From the NCBI RefSeq assembly GCF_028372415.1, contig NC_092872.1, forward strand, positions 519,560,224 to 519,624,223: DNA of 64,000 bases. Reading direction: 5' to 3'. Position 1 is the first letter of the stretch. Each line of letters starts with the position of its first letter. Positions 1 to 10,564 of the stretch are shown piece after piece. The notes beneath the pieces are model-generated. The model was not told where the DNA came from. It was given only the letters and a program-made list of their open reading frames with translations, and did no database searches. The translations under genes and the position numbers were made by a program. This DNA is from Notamacropus eugenii (Eukaryota > Chordata > Mammalia > Diprotodontia > Macropodidae).

Positions 1-402
1 AACCTAGAAGGAATAAAACTCAAAATGATAGGTAAAAGACAAGCAAATATTTTAAAACATAAAGCCTTATCTGAGAGTAAAACAATGGTAAAGATTTGCA
101 GCTTCCTCTTCTAGGTTGTACTTTAGTGTTGCTAGCTTGAACTTAGAAAAACAAAAACATTCTTTTATCTAACAAGGAAAACAGATGAACACAAGAAACT
201 TTGAAAGCAACCAGTAAAATCCAGTTTTTGTATGAGCTAATTCCCAATTCTGGGAAAGATAACAATTTTTAACAAGACCTTAACCTCCAAAATGGAAGAT
301 AGTTATCTATTCCGGGAAATAAGAGAATCAGTTCTAAGAAGAGGATATTCTGATAATGATAAATAAGCAGGAGAAATCATGAAATTAACAACAACAATAA
401 AA
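1..402. other. No recognisable feature
   Basis: AT-rich sequence with no convincing reading frame and no repeat family that I recognise. It is probably too old or too diverged to identify by eye. Confidence 0.5.
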
Positions 403-575
403 AATTCTGTTCTACACAACATGACTAATGTGAAAATGTGTTTAATAAGAATGTATGTGTAGAACCCATCTAAGATTGTATGCCATCTCTGGGAGGGAGC
501 AGAAAGGGAGGGGCAGAGACTTATGGAAGTGATTGTTGAAAAGTGAAAACAAATAAATTAATCTTAAAAAAGAAA
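403..575 (+). mobile_element. 5'-truncated L1 3' end
   Basis: It matches, by eye, other copies in this window (8197-8355, 23401-23549, 58727-58923, and in reverse at 60917-61080). Shared landmarks are ACATGACTAATGTGAAAATG, then TGTGTAGAACCCAT, a purine/G-rich GGGAGGGAG stretch, CTTATGGAAGTGA and an AAATAAATTAAT A-rich end. The purine-rich tract and the position downstream of ORF2-like sequence in the 60917-61385 copy identify it as the L1 3'UTR. No clear TSD was seen. Confidence 0.7.
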
Positions 576-577
576 AA

Positions 578-1845
578 TATAGGATCCCATTTTTCCCTTT
601 TGCCCAAAGTTTTGTTGATTGGGGTAAAGGGGATTTTTTTTTTGTTGTTGTTGTTGTTTTAAAGTTACCTCGAAATGACTAGATCAAAATGACTTAGTAA
701 ACAACTATCCTCATTGATTCCCAGGCTAGAAAACCTCCATAAGCCAGGCCAAGCATATTCCCAGGATGCCAAGCCACTGGGCAGCCTGTGTACCCCAGTC
801 ATAGGCTCAGTACATACTTCATCCAATTATTTCTCTCTGCAGAAACATACAGTTTCTAACACAGTGAGCAGAGGCAGGAAAATAGTTTTCTAATCATTTC
901 ATTTTCGATCTCATCAAACTCTGCCCCTCAAAATACCTGTTCGGAAGGCCAAATTATCTCCCATATAGTCTAGTTTTTGAGAGCTCCTGGGTCTAAGGAT
1001 AGAGCCTCAGGAAATAAAGAGTTTATATGATAATCATCAAGAGTCTCTATAGCATACTTCTCCAAACAAGTAAAAAGCCCTTGCAGATACAATCTACTCT
1101 AATTATCTGAACATCCCTGTGAGACAGACAAAAAACAACTATTACCGGCTAATTTTACAGATGGGAACCCAGGTGACCTGGCTCCCAGCCCAATATTGTA
1201 TCCTCATAATAACAACATAGCAGACTGATTGCGGGGAGGCAAGAACTGTAAAAGGAGAGCCTGAGGAAAAGGCTGAGAAGTTTAAGAAAATGTATCTTTA
1301 GTTGTTAGATTCAAATCAAAGAAAAACAATCTTAGCTTAGCTCTGAACTTTGTTTCCATAGGAAAAGAAATGATTGTAGTTCCAGTATCCACAGTTAAAA
1401 TAATCCAACCCCCTCAGCGCTGGAAAATCTTGGGCTCCTCAGCTATGAACACCGAGTTAACGAATGGAACACCTTTTACTCTACCCAGGCTTGGGAGTGG
1501 ATTTCTCAGCCTATGCTACAATTTGAAGCGAAACCCAGAATTTGAATTCCCTCTCTAAAAAGAGTTGCGAAGGATGAATAAAAACTTATCCTCCCCCCTC
1601 CAAATAAAACAACCAGTCCTCCACTGGTACAGATTTCAGGGTAAGCGGGGCGGGGGGGAGGAGGAGAGGGGGGAAAGAAGCCATCAATCTTTAAGTTAAA
1701 GGATTGTATAACCTAAATACACCTCCCACAATAAGATATTTTGTTGGATAGAGGAATCAAGAAAAAGAACTGTACTTCCCCATCCCTTATCTCTGTACAG
1801 AAGAAAAGAAGTCCTAGAGAGCTCTCAAAGGGGTTCTTAAAGAAG
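578..1845. other. No recognisable gene; one G-rich patch
   Basis: No repeat or exon is recognised. A G-rich run (GCGGGGCGGGGGGGAGG) lies near 1646-1670. Short open frames here lack codon bias or known domains. Confidence 0.4.
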
Positions 1846-2166
1846 GGGCAGGCAGTGTCATGCATGCCATCTTGGGGTGATGGGAGGGGAGAGAGAGGGA
1901 GAAAATTTGGAACTCAAAATCTTATGGAAGTGAAAGTTGAAAATTAAAATAAATTATTTTTTTAAAAAAAAGGAAAAAAGAAAAGGCAGTGTCACAGTGG
2001 AAAGAGAATAGGCCCTGGGTCCAAAGGACCTGGGTTCACATCCAATCCCAGATGTTTCCTATCTTTGGGCAAATCACAGCCTCCCAAGGCTGCGGTTACA
2101 TTGTCTATAAAATGCAGAGAGGATTGGATTAGATGACTCTACAACTCCTGAGGAATTCTGTGGTTT
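1846..2166 (+). mobile_element. MIR-like SINE with CR1/L3-type tail, split by an L1 3' end
   Basis: The tRNA-derived head reads CACAGTGGAAAGAG and CTGGGTTCACATCC (A- and B-box-like). The core GGGCAAATCACAG follows. The tail GGATTGGATTAGATGACTC resembles the L3/CR1 3' end. The head is interrupted at 1861-1984 by an L1 3' end flanked by the 10-bp duplication GGCAGTGTCA (1851-1860 and 1985-1994). Confidence 0.65.
1861..1984 (+). mobile_element. Very short L1 3' end with 10-bp TSD
   Basis: This 124-bp insertion carries the L1/HAL1 3' terminal sequence (GAGAAAATTTGGAACTCAAA, CTTATGGAAGTGAA) and an A-rich tail. GGCAGTGTCA is repeated perfectly on both sides (1851-1860, 1985-1994), as expected of target-primed reverse transcription that stopped very early. 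Confidence 0.75.
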
Positions 2167-2174
2167 TAGATCTG

Positions 2175-2410
2175 GGGTCCATGAATTTCTTTTGATTACT
2201 GTATTTTAAAATAATTGGTTTCTTTTGTAACCCTATGCAATTCAATTCATGTGTTTAAAAACTATTCTGAGAGGTCCATAGGCTTCTCCAGTTGGCCAAA
2301 GGATAGATAGAGCCATAGGTAGATAGAAAATGTATTGAGAGCCTACTATGTACCAGATACTACACTAAATATTAAGGATATGACACAAAAAAGATTAAGA
2401 ACCCCTGTTT
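2175..2410 (+). mobile_element. hAT-like MITE with an internal insertion
   Basis: It begins TCTGGGGTCCATGAATTTC and ends GATTAAGAACCCCTG. Similar sequence recurs at 43911-44103 and, reversed, at 3946-4100. The terminal AAGAACCCCTG is typical of nonautonomous hAT elements. About 85 bp at 2300-2385 looks like a separate insert (ACTATGTACCAGATACTACA, a motif also seen near 16290, 18960 and 59240). Confidence 0.5.
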
Positions 2411-2514
2411 TAAATCTATGTTCCAACTTGACCAAATAGAATATGGATTTTGTTTAAAACCCAAAGCTGAAGCTGCCTTCTCAATTCACTAGGGAAAGGT
2501 ATGCTTTCTCTAGA

Positions 2515-2722
2515 TCAGTGGTATCAAACTCAAATAGAAACAGGGTGATTAAAAAAAATTTAAGGATCTTATTGACTTAGAAAACCTCATAATAACATTA
2601 TCTACATTTCATTGTATTTTTATTTATTTTGTTAAATATTTTCCCTTTCCATTTTAATTTTGATTCTGCCCTGCTTTGTTTCTGAGGCATGCTGCCCTGG
2701 GGCCATGTGTTTCATATCTCTG
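2515..2722 (+). mobile_element. hAT-like MITE (second family)
   Basis: It opens CAGTGGTATCAAACTCAAAT and ends GGGGCCATGTGTTTC near ATCTCTG, which form imperfect inverted termini. The interior (CTTAGAAAACC, ATTTTTATTTATTTTG) fits a mammalian nonautonomous DNA transposon I recognise in outline. An 8-bp TSD could not be confirmed. Confidence 0.5.
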
Positions 2723-2730
2723 ATCTAAAC

Positions 2731-3540
2731 CATCCCTGAAGATTCAGTTTCTCTAGTATTTTGAAATATGAACACCCACAAGGGACCAGAAAAGTGTTTG
2801 TTTTAGTGGAGTGGTCACTTGGGGTTCCTTTGTTCTAGCAGGACTCTCCTAACTACCCAAACAAAATTCCAGTAAAATATTCAAAATCATTTCAAGGTGC
2901 CATTTCCTTTCAGTTCCTTGACTAGAAGTAGGTGTTTATAATTTCCTTAAGTACCTGAGGAAAAGAAAAGGGAAAGAGACAGACCATTGGAGGAGGATGG
3001 AGAAAAATGACTTTTCTTTTGCTTAGTGGAGAGTGTTTGGTTTTTGCTCAGCACAACTGGAAGTTTATGTAAACAAACCAGTTCAGAATTTTTAAGGACT
3101 TGGTTTTTGGTTTTTGTTGGATGCCATATTTGATAATCCTTCCTTCTCTCTGTCTGCTGGTGAGCAAGCACCAACATTTCCATGAGTTGTTTCTGGAAGC
3201 TTTTACCTCAAAATGCAGACATTATTGAGGGAATGAGCAAGTTTGTGGTGACAATTTGGTATTTGTATATGTGCAAGGTCAACACCTCAAAATAAGAGGA
3301 AGATTGAAAATAAAAGCCAGAGAGTTGAACTAGGACTGTATAAAGCCTGAATTCATTTCTTGGATCTACCTAGCAGCCTCTAGTTCTCATCATTTCAAAG
3401 AGTCTATGAATCATGGAATCCCATGAAGCTCTCAGTGATCTCAGGACCCCAAAGAGCAATGGGCTAGAGAGAGAGTATCTTCACTGGGGATCTCTAATTT
3501 GGTGACTAGATAACCACTTGCCACAGATGTGATAATGGGC
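2731..3540. other. No recognisable feature
   Basis: No known repeat is recognised and no open frame has coding character. Minor poly-purine and TTGG-rich patches occur near 2950-3120. Confidence 0.4.
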
Positions 3541-3650
3541 CTTCATTAGAGTGTAAATTCCTGATGACAATTTCATTTTCTTGGTCTTCTACTTGCCACA
3601 ATATCTTAATAAATTCTTATAACAAATTAGCAATCTATTAATAAATGGAT
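3541..3650 (+). mobile_element. Degenerate L2 3' end
   Basis: ATTAGAGTGTAAATTCCTGA and a later CTTAATAAATTC follow the order seen at the 3' end of mammalian L2 LINEs. The match is weak and the copy old. Confidence 0.35.
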
Positions 3651-3670
3651 ATTAATTGTTTCTTTTTTCT

Positions 3671-3800
3671 TTTCTTTTTTGAAGCAATAAGGGTTAAATG
3701 ATTCTCCCAGAGTCACAGAACTAGTAAGAATCTGAGTCCAGATTTGAAATTGGGAAGAAAGTCTTCCTGACTCCAGGCCCAGCACTGTTACTACCCAAAC
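3671..3800 (-). mobile_element. tRNA-derived SINE fragment, antisense
   Basis: GTCACAGAACTAGTAAG, GATTTGAAAT and CTTCCTGACTCCAGGCCCAG are the reverse complement of the common marsupial SINE head and core. Confidence 0.65.
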
Positions 3801-3899
3801 TAGAAATACAAAACAAAGAAAATGTAATCTGTGCTCTCAAGGACTGCATGAGAGGTAAATTGCATAAATAGCAATGACTAATACCTCTATCTATGATTT

Positions 3900-4265
3900 T
3901 ATTGGTTTCCTAGTGAGAAAACTCCCTTTATCATTGCAGATCAGCGACGTTGACCCCTTTGGCAGCCTGGAGAGAGGTTTGGGGTGCTATGGCCCCTTTT
4001 CAGAGAATTGTTTTTAAATGCACAAAATAAAACACATAGGATTAAAAAGGAAACCAAAGGTTAGTAACAAAAAATGTTGCAAATTTTTTGTCACTTAAGT
4101 TCCTAGATGCCTTAAAAATCTATCTAACAATCCCTTAGGGCACAGTGGAGCCTGTTTAGAACACTTATCTTAGAGATACCGAGGGCACTGAGTAGTTAAA
4201 TTTCTTTCCTGGGGTCACGCTGCTAACATATGCCAGAGAACAGACTTGCTCCTAGGTTTTTCTGA
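3900..4265 (-). mobile_element. Antisense SINE of the AACTCCCT family, split by a MITE
   Basis: The left part (GAAAACTCCCTTTATCATTG) and right part (GAGGGCACTGAGTAGTTAAA, GGGGTCACGCTGCTAACATA) match the order of the copies at 8580-8800 and 62155-62345. Between them lies a reversed hAT-like MITE at about 3946-4100. Confidence 0.55.
3946..4100 (-). mobile_element. hAT-like MITE, antisense
   Basis: CAGAGAATTGTTTTTAAATG, AAAATAAAACACATAGGATT and GGAAACCAAAGGTTAGT are the reverse complement of the interior of the MITE at 2175-2410 and 43911-44103. It sits inside the SINE at 3900-4265. Confidence 0.55.
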
Positions 4266-4269
4266 GTCT

Positions 4270-4660
4270 AACATGTAATCATAACTCAGTTAAAATATAA
4301 TATGCGCTGCAGGGTGCCAAGAGGTGTTAGGAGAGATGTGAGGAAAGAGAAATCACTTTCTAGATGAGGGTAACCAGGAAGGCTTGATACATAAAGGAAG
4401 AAGCCTAGATTCTAAAGCTTAAAAGAGGCTACGTATAGCATCTGAGTGGTATCGGAAGTACACACTGAAAGAAGGAAGTTATTTCGTTAGAGACTGGTGA
4501 GATTTGGGGAAGGTTCCTCTTCATTGCCTAGGGGACAGCATGAGAACGGGTGCCGAGATGGAAGAGGGCAGATTGAGGATGAGAGACAGTGAATAGTCCA
4601 GTTTGCCTAGAGCAAGGTTAGAAGAATATGCTTCATTGTTGGAATTTCTTGAAAGGCAGC
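4270..4660. other. No recognisable feature
   Basis: Unassigned sequence leading into the purine microsatellite. Nothing here supports a gene. Confidence 0.4.
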
Positions 4661-4663
4661 TAT

Positions 4664-4722
4664 GGAAAGAAAGAAAGAGAGAGAGAGAAAGAGAGAGAGA
4701 GGAGGAGAGAGAGAGAGAAGGA

Positions 4723-4809
<87 letters not shown>

Positions 4810-5038
4810 GAAGGAAGGAAGGAAGGAAGGAAGGAAGGAAGGAAGGAAGGAAGGAAGGAAGGAAGGAAGGAAGGAAGGAAGGAAGGAAGGGAAAAGGGAG
4901 GAAGAAGAGAGGGAGAAAAAGAAAGAAAAGGAAGGGATGGGGAAATAAAGAAAAGGAAAGAAAAGGAAGGAAGAATAGGAAAGAGAAAGAAGGAAGGAAG
5001 GAAGGAAGAAAAGGAAGGAAAAAAGAAAGAAAAGGAAA
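4664..5038 (+). repeat. Long polypurine microsatellite: GAAA and GGAA tetranucleotides
   Basis: An uninterrupted run of about 35 GAAA units (roughly 4719-4809) passes into about 20 GGAA units (4810-4889), flanked by mixed GA-rich sequence for about 375 bp in total. The Lys/Glu/Arg-rich frames on + and the Ser/Phe/Leu-rich frame on - are artefacts of the repeat, not genes. Confidence 0.97.
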
Positions 5039-5089
5039 CGAACTTGTTCATATTGTAGCCTATTTGAGGGTGATGATATGGTAATGGTA

Positions 5090-5160
5090 AGAAGATGGCA
5101 TGTGGAGTCAGAGAGAACCTGGGTTCCAATAACATTTGAGGTTCACTCACTATCTATATT
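5090..5160 (+). mobile_element. SINE head fragment
   Basis: GTGGAGTCAGAGAGAACCTG followed by GGTTCCAATAAC resembles the tRNA-derived head of the local SINEs. It is short and uncertain. Confidence 0.35.
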
Positions 5161-5571
5161 GTGGTAGTGGTACCTATGTAATGGGGTGTATGAGGTGTTC
5201 AGGAAGAACTAGTCTGGTGTAAGGTGTAAGGGTATAAGGTGGAAAGGCTGAACCTGTTTTCAAGGCTGCTCATCATCATTGGTGTTCACTTTCTCCCAAC
5301 TCTCAACTGCGACTCCAAGAAGCTATAGCATGTGCAATGAGCACACCTCAGTTAAAACAGGCTTGGCAGATAAGCTAAACTAGGTTGAGGATAACCTCAA
5401 GGTTGAGGATAGAGCCTCAAACATGTCAGTGACTTAGGGGGATGTCTACCCTGAGTATATGAAGACTTCCTCTGGCAGATTGGGCCGATGAGAACCATTT
5501 GTTCCAATGGCCATGAAGACAGCTAAAGCAGGAGCTGTGGAGCACTTGGAGTTGAGTCAGACACTGAAGAT
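5160..5571. other. No recognisable feature
   Basis: Unassigned sequence with GGTGTAAGG/GGTATAAGG-like repetition near 5210-5240. No coding signal. Confidence 0.4.
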
Positions 5572-5760
5572 GCCAAGGTCATCCACTATATCCTGAGCCA
5601 TCTCCAGGCTTGACTTTTGTCTTGTCACTGAACTTCAATGACTCTAGAAGAGAGAGTAAGACTGACAATTTCGTGCAACTCTGCCTCACTGAAGTCTATT
5701 TCATGAGTGAGTCAAGACATCACCTCTTCGAAATGAAGGGCAAAAAACACATATGTAATG
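5572..5760 (+). mobile_element. 3' half of a WSINE/MAR1-type composite SINE
   Basis: TGAGCCATCTCCAGGCTTGA, CAATGACTCTAGAAGAGAGA and TCTGCCTCACTGAAG correspond to the 3' module of the complete SINE at 43231-43539. The 5' tRNA-like module is missing, indicating a truncated or decayed copy. Confidence 0.55.
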
Positions 5761-6009
5761 CCTTGGGCAAAGCATTTCTATTCTCCATCCCTAAACTATA
5801 ATATGAAGGGTTTCTTAGAAACTCTTAGAAAACCTCTAAAGTATCTTCCAGTTCATAATCTTATGGTCTTAAGGATTGATTAAAGGACCTGTGAATGTTT
5901 AAGATAAAGGGAAAACTTGTGTTAGAGCAAAGGGATGGGGGAATGGGAGGAAGACATTTTTTTCCCCTTCCATACATCTGAAGAACTGTCCTAAGGAAAA
6001 GGAATTTGA

Positions 6010-6216
6010 CCAAGGGTGGGGAACCTATGTCCTCAAGGCTACATGTGGACCTCTAGGTCCTCATGTATGGCCCTTTGACTGAATCCAAACTGCAGAACAA
6101 ATTCCCTTAATAAAAAGATTTGTTCTGTAAAACTTGTACTTACTTAGTCAAAAGGCCATACCCAAGGACCTAAAAGGCCATATGTGGTCTCAAGGCCGCA
6201 GATTCCCCACCCCCGG
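6010..6216. mobile_element. Self-complementary hAT-like MITE
   Basis: The left arm (GGTGGGGAACCTATGTCCTC, then GGACCTCTAGGTCCTC) is the approximate reverse complement of the right arm (GGACCTAAAAGGCCATATGT, GCAGATTCCCCACCCCC), so the whole ~205 bp could fold as a hairpin. About half of the same element recurs at 62878-63035. Confidence 0.7.
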
Positions 6217-6324
6217 TAGACTTGTTCCATTTGGGTCCCATTGGAACAAACTAAGACAAATGGACAGAAGTTAGAGGGAAGGAGATTTTGTCTCCTTATT
6301 AGGAAAAACTTTGTAACCATTAAA

Positions 6325-6480
6325 ACTGTCCATAAGTTCAGTGGGCTGTCTTGAAAGATAGTGAGATCTCTGTCACTGAGAATGTTTAGGGAAAGACTTG
6401 ATGACCATTTGCTACTTTAAGAATGGGTTAAACTACATGACTTCTATGGTCTCTCCCAACACCAAGATTCTCTTCTTTTA
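6325..6480 (+). mobile_element. L3/CR1 LINE 3'UTR fragment
   Basis: GTGGGCTGTCTTGAAAGATA, GATGACCATTTGCTACTTTA and the end CTACATGACTTCTATGGTCT follow the order of the CR1-clade L3 3' end, including the final CCCAACACCAAGATTCT-type tail. Confidence 0.6.
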
Positions 6481-6771
6481 ACCAGGCAAGCTGTTTCTTT
6501 TTTCCCTTTCTAGTGTTCTCCCATGCTTAACTGTGGCAATGAGAAGCTGAGTGAATTGATGTTAAATGTGATGCACTCCCACCCAAGCGCAAGGGATGGG
6601 TTGAGCATAAAGGAATCATTCCAGCCTTAAGTGTACATACTCAGTTCAGTTCTCTGAAACATAATGGATTTTCCCTCAAACTAGGAACAAGAGATTAACT
6701 CCACCAGATAGTCTAGGAATCAGTTATAGAGTAGACCTATGTAACTGGAAGTTACAGTCTTGATGGCCTAG

Positions 6772-7260
6772 TGAGAAGAGCAGTGAATCTGGAATGAGTC
6801 AAATTGTGTTCATGCTCTTGGATACAGTAAGATCTGAGGCTTAATCACCGTGTTACTATGGTCAAGTTACATCCTCTTTTGGTGCCACACTCATTTCCTC
6901 AGTAAAATTGACATAAGAATCCTTGTACTTCCTATATAGTGACGCAATTGGGAAGAAATTGCTTCATAAATCATTTTTGTTATTGTTCAGTTGTTTCAAT
7001 TGTGTTCAGTTCTTCATGACCCCTTTGGGGTTTTCTTGGCAAAGATGCTAGAGTAATTTGCCATTTCCTTCTTCAGCTCATTGTACAGATGAGGAAACTG
7101 AGCCAACAGGGTTAAGTGACTTATCCAGGGTCACCCAACTAGTAAATCTCTGAGGTCAGATTTGAACTTAGGTCTTTCTGACTCCAGGCCCAGAGCTGTC
7201 TCCATTGTGCCACTTAGCTGTCTTTATAAATCATTGACTGCTATAAAAATATGTGAGCTA
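6772..7260 (+). mobile_element. Old MIR-like SINE split by a younger antisense SINE
   Basis: The left part has head and core sequence (GGTCAAGTTACATCCTC, CTCATTTCCTCAGTAAAATT) and stops at 6975. The right part resumes after 7235 with CTGCTATAAAAATATGTGAG. A complete antisense SINE occupies the break. Confidence 0.6.
6976..7225 (-). mobile_element. Complete tRNA-derived SINE with RTE-like tail
   Basis: This 250-bp antisense copy has the tail GACCCCTTTGGGGTTTTCTT, the core GGGTTAAGTGACTTATCCAG and the head CTGACTCCAGGCCCAGAGCT. It is flanked by the perfect 10-bp duplication ATAAATCATT (6966-6975, 7226-7235). The tail resembles the 3' end of BovB/RTE LINEs, so RTE machinery is the likely mobiliser. 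Confidence 0.88.
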
Positions 7261-7359
7261 CCTCTTTTCAGGAGATTGGAAGGCTAAAGTAGTGGGTGAC
7301 AAAAAGGTATATGAGTGCTGCTCTTGGTAATGTGAAAAACTTCCATCTTATTCCCTGCA

Positions 7360-7520
7360 CAGGGCCTGAGATCATGGAATTTGGAGCTAGAAGGCTTTAA
7401 AGATCTAATCTTGAGTTCTTTTTATAAAGATGAAGAAACGGAAGATCAGAAAGCTGAAATCACTTTTCCTAGGTGGGAATTAGCTATCAGAATTTGTATC
7501 CAAGTCTCCTACTCTTACTA
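7360..7520 (-). mobile_element. Antisense SINE with CR1/L3-type tail
   Basis: ATGGAATTTGGAGCTAGAAG is the reversed tail, followed by AAAGATGAAGAAACGGAAGA of the core region. The same organisation is clearer at 55385-55600. Confidence 0.5.
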
Positions 7521-7529
7521 CAATATGAA

Positions 7530-8187
7530 AACTCTGCTGTGTAAGCATCTGATGAAGGAAGAAGATACTATATCCCTGGTGCTTCCTCAGGAACATTGTA
7601 AGGTTCTGCGATCAGTTATGATGCCAGTGGTAGTGCCTTGGTGGAGTCTGGTGATTACTTGGGGGTCAAAAAAGGAAGGAGTATCATGCAAAGGGGAGAG
7701 AACAAATTTGAACAAAAGAGAAGCAACACATTCAGTGCAAAGACTCATCTTGGTCACCTAAGTCAGATGAGGAAACATACCAGATTTCACTGCATAATTG
7801 TGGCCCTCACATCATCCCCATACCCTGGTCTGGGTGGAGACTTTTTTCCAGTCCAAAAACTGGTCTGTGACCTTTCATGGCATAATCGTCACATGGTATA
7901 ATTATGTTCATCATATTGCTTAAAAGGTAAACAGATCAGTGATGTATTCAGCAGTGGCATATGGATACACATTTATCTCTGGCACATTGCAAGCTGTGAA
8001 CCTAGAATTCTCAGCACATGTGCATGTCAGTATTCAGTTTTAACATATATTCATGAGTATTTCATTGATCCTACTCTTGCACCAGAGAGAGTTTAGCAGT
8101 AAATGCTTTTTAAGTAATATTGGCACAATTAAAAAAAAAAACTTCACATAATGGAAACATCCCACTTTTTTGTAAAAAAAAAAAAAC
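7530..8187. other. No recognisable feature
   Basis: Two overlapping small frames (up to 126 codons) start in the preceding SINE and show no known domain or coding bias. I treat them as chance. Confidence 0.4.
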
Positions 8188-8196
8188 TGGCATAAA

Positions 8197-8355
8197 CATG
8201 ACTAATGTGAAAATGTGGTTAATAAGAATGTATGTGTAGAACCCATATAAGATTGCATGCTGTGGTGGGGAGGGAGTAGGGAGGGAGGAGGAGAAAATCT
8301 AAGACTTATGGAAGTGATGGTAGAAAACTGAGAACAAATAAATTAATAAAAAATT
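8197..8355 (+). mobile_element. Very short L1 3' end with 9-bp TSD
   Basis: This 159-bp copy of the L1 3'UTR (CATGACTAATGTGAAAATGT, TGTGTAGAACCCATATAAGA, GGGGAGGGAGTAGGGAGGGA) ends in AATAAATTAATAAAAAA. It is flanked by TGGCATAAA on both sides (8188-8196, 8356-8364). Confidence 0.85.
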
Positions 8356-8579
8356 TGGCATAAAATCTGCAACAATTACGCAGTGAAACATGGAACTCTC
8401 TTAGTCTGGGTAGCAGTGGGACAGATACAGGTTGTTGGATTGCTGGAGAATGTGGCATTTTCTGTAAAGCATAATTATTATGTTGATCAGTTTAGTGTAA
8501 CTATTTTTCTTTGTTATAAGGATCTCTGCAAAGAGGCTTTATTGGGAAATGGATAGAGACTCGACTTATGATTTCATTG

Positions 8580-8795
8580 ACAGAAGGAATTCCTAAGTAA
8601 GAAAACTCCCTCCACCAATGAATGTTGGCATGTTCTCTGCAACTTATTGTTGTAAGCTTCCTGTGACACTAAGAGGGTATTTGCCAAGGGTCATATAGGT
8701 AGTATGTATTAGGCAAGACCACCTCAGGTCTTCCTGGCTTCAAGGCCAGCTTTCTATCTGCTATTCCATGCTGCCTCTCTTGAGGTAACAGCTGT
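8580..8795 (-). mobile_element. Antisense SINE of the AACTCCCT family
   Basis: AAAACTCCCTCCACCAATGA, GCAACTTATTGTTGTAAGCT, CCAAGGGTCATATAGGTAGT and CTTCCTGGCTTCAAGGCCAG keep the order seen at 62155-62345. Confidence 0.6.
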
Positions 8796-8837
8796 GGAAT
8801 TTTTTTAAAGGTATGAATTAAACTTTTTAAAGTACCA

Positions 8838-8970
8838 AAAACAAAAAGAAACAGAGGGAAAGAGGGAGGAAGGAAAAGAGAGGGAGTGAGAGAAGAAAAG
8901 GGAGAGAAAGAGGAAGGGAAGGAGAAAAGGAGAGAGAAGGAGAGAGGAAAGGAGAGAGAAAGAAACAAAA
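8838..8970 (+). repeat. Purine-rich low-complexity tract
   Basis: GA/GGA/AGAA-rich sequence without a fixed period. The Ser/Phe/Leu frames on the opposite strand are artefacts of it. Confidence 0.85.
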
Positions 8971-9704
8971 AATAATTGTGAGGAAAGAGACAGGGTTTGG
9001 GAGGTAGTAAGGTATTGCCTGGATATTCTTTGCCTATGTGGTCTCCCAGGTTCCTGGTCCTGAGTGTTCATGGGGATTTGTGTCAATTTCATTTAGTGAC
9101 TTGGTTACCCTAGTAATATCACACAATGTATTTTGGAATAGGACTAAGTCAGACCAGTTTAGTTTAGGTAGTTTAGGTTCAATATTGGAACAAAATGAAA
9201 TACTCAAAGGTCATTCAACAGTTACCAAAAGATTTACTTAGCCATGACAGGGGAAGGATATTCCATAAGAACATAACATTTAGGACACCACAAGTTGATT
9301 CACCAAAGGAAAACTCTCCTACCTCTGAGTTGCCTATTGTCATTTGCCAGCCAAGTCTCAGAGCCAGGCTAAAGTCCTTGTGCCTGTTTTAACTCAGGTA
9401 CCCTAGAAATTATGTAACCTCCCTATTCAGCATGGCCTAAACAGATAAAGCCTAGAGGTTGACTTCAATGTCTTTTTAAGGAAAAACTAGCCTAACTTGC
9501 ATGCAGATGTGGGGGTTAGGATTTTTACTGCAACTACACAGCTTTTATCTATAAGAGGAAAGTAAGGGATGAGAAAGCCACAAAATATCAATATCTGGTA
9601 GCATCTGAAGTAAATTAGCTTGGCTTACTTCTAGCTCCTATCCTCAGAGAAGGATGCTAACCATACTTACAACTGAGGGATGACTGAATGGATTAAAATA
9701 TTTC
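8971..9704. other. No recognisable feature
   Basis: Unassigned; includes short GTTTAGGTAGTTTAGGTTC repetition near 9160. Small frames across it have no recognisable domain. Confidence 0.4.
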
Positions 9705-9900
9705 AACCTAAGCAGCAGTATGGCATGTCATTGTGGCTAGATGGATGGGTTCAAAGTAAAGAAAACCAGAGTTCAAATCCTCCTTTGACACTTACAATCT
9801 GTATGACTGTAGGCAAGTCACTTAACCTTTCAGAGACTCAGTCATATTCCTAAGACTTATCTACTAAGTCACAAACAGATTGCCATCTCCAGTGTCTATA
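9705..9900 (+). mobile_element. MIR/MAR1-like SINE
   Basis: GCATGTCATTGTGGCTAGAT, AGAGTTCAAATCCTCCTTTG (B-box-like) and GGCAAGTCACTTAACC identify a tRNA-derived SINE in sense orientation. Confidence 0.65.
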
Positions 9901-10164
9901 GGGAGTTACCCTACTGGTCCTGCACAGATTAAATCAAAGATCCTTTAAATATTTGTACATATCAAGTTAAGTTAACAAGCACTTATTACATCCACATAAT
10001 ATAATATTAATACTGCACCATAAAAAATTACAAATTGCCTGGAAAAGGCAATAAAGAAAACACCAGCAATCATTGACATATATATATATTTTTTTAAATC
10101 TTAATCACATCATTATGAGATTGATCTAAATATGTACTGAGGATGTGCTTGAAAAATATGAGAA

Positions 10165-10450
10165 TGGAATAGGAAGACTTTTGCATGCAATTCTGTTCAG
10201 CAGTGCTATCTGTAAAGTCATAAAATTGACTAGAAGGGACCTGCTGTGTTTATTGTTTGTTGACTACCAACCAAATCAATCAAATCTGCTGACCAGGTAG
10301 AGCTGAATGCAACTTTGAAGGCTCTCCTCCAAGAAATCTCTCATGCATATGTTAAAATTATACAAGATTTCTTAATAAAACCATCCACAGAGTTAAATCT
10401 TCAATGAACCTCTGACTCATAATGTCAAGCAAGGACTTCAAGCTCACACT
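10165..10450 (+). mobile_element. RTE (BovB-like) LINE reverse-transcriptase fragment
   Basis: Conceptual translation has broken frames but keeps the order of an RTE reverse transcriptase around the YxDD-upstream region (a decayed CxVDY-like motif, then ELNATLKALLQEISHAYVKI, then a Gln-rich segment). Multiple stops show it is old. It matters because many SINEs here have RTE-like tails. Confidence 0.5.
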
Positions 10451-10564
10451 ATAAATCAATGGTGTGACATGGCAGCCAAAACAACTCTCTGAAGTTTGCT
10501 GCTTTTATAGACATATCCAGAGCTAGCAACCCACTGGTCTGGCCAGATCCATCCTTGGGGACCA

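Noticed and set aside
4521..5150. Long frames on both strands (up to 209 codons) rich in Lys/Glu/Arg or Ser/Phe/Leu
   Set aside because: They are translations of the GAAA/GGAA microsatellite and have no non-repeat protein content.
7381..7901. Two overlapping frames of 126 and 87 codons
   Set aside because: The first starts within an antisense SINE and neither shows homology or coding bias.
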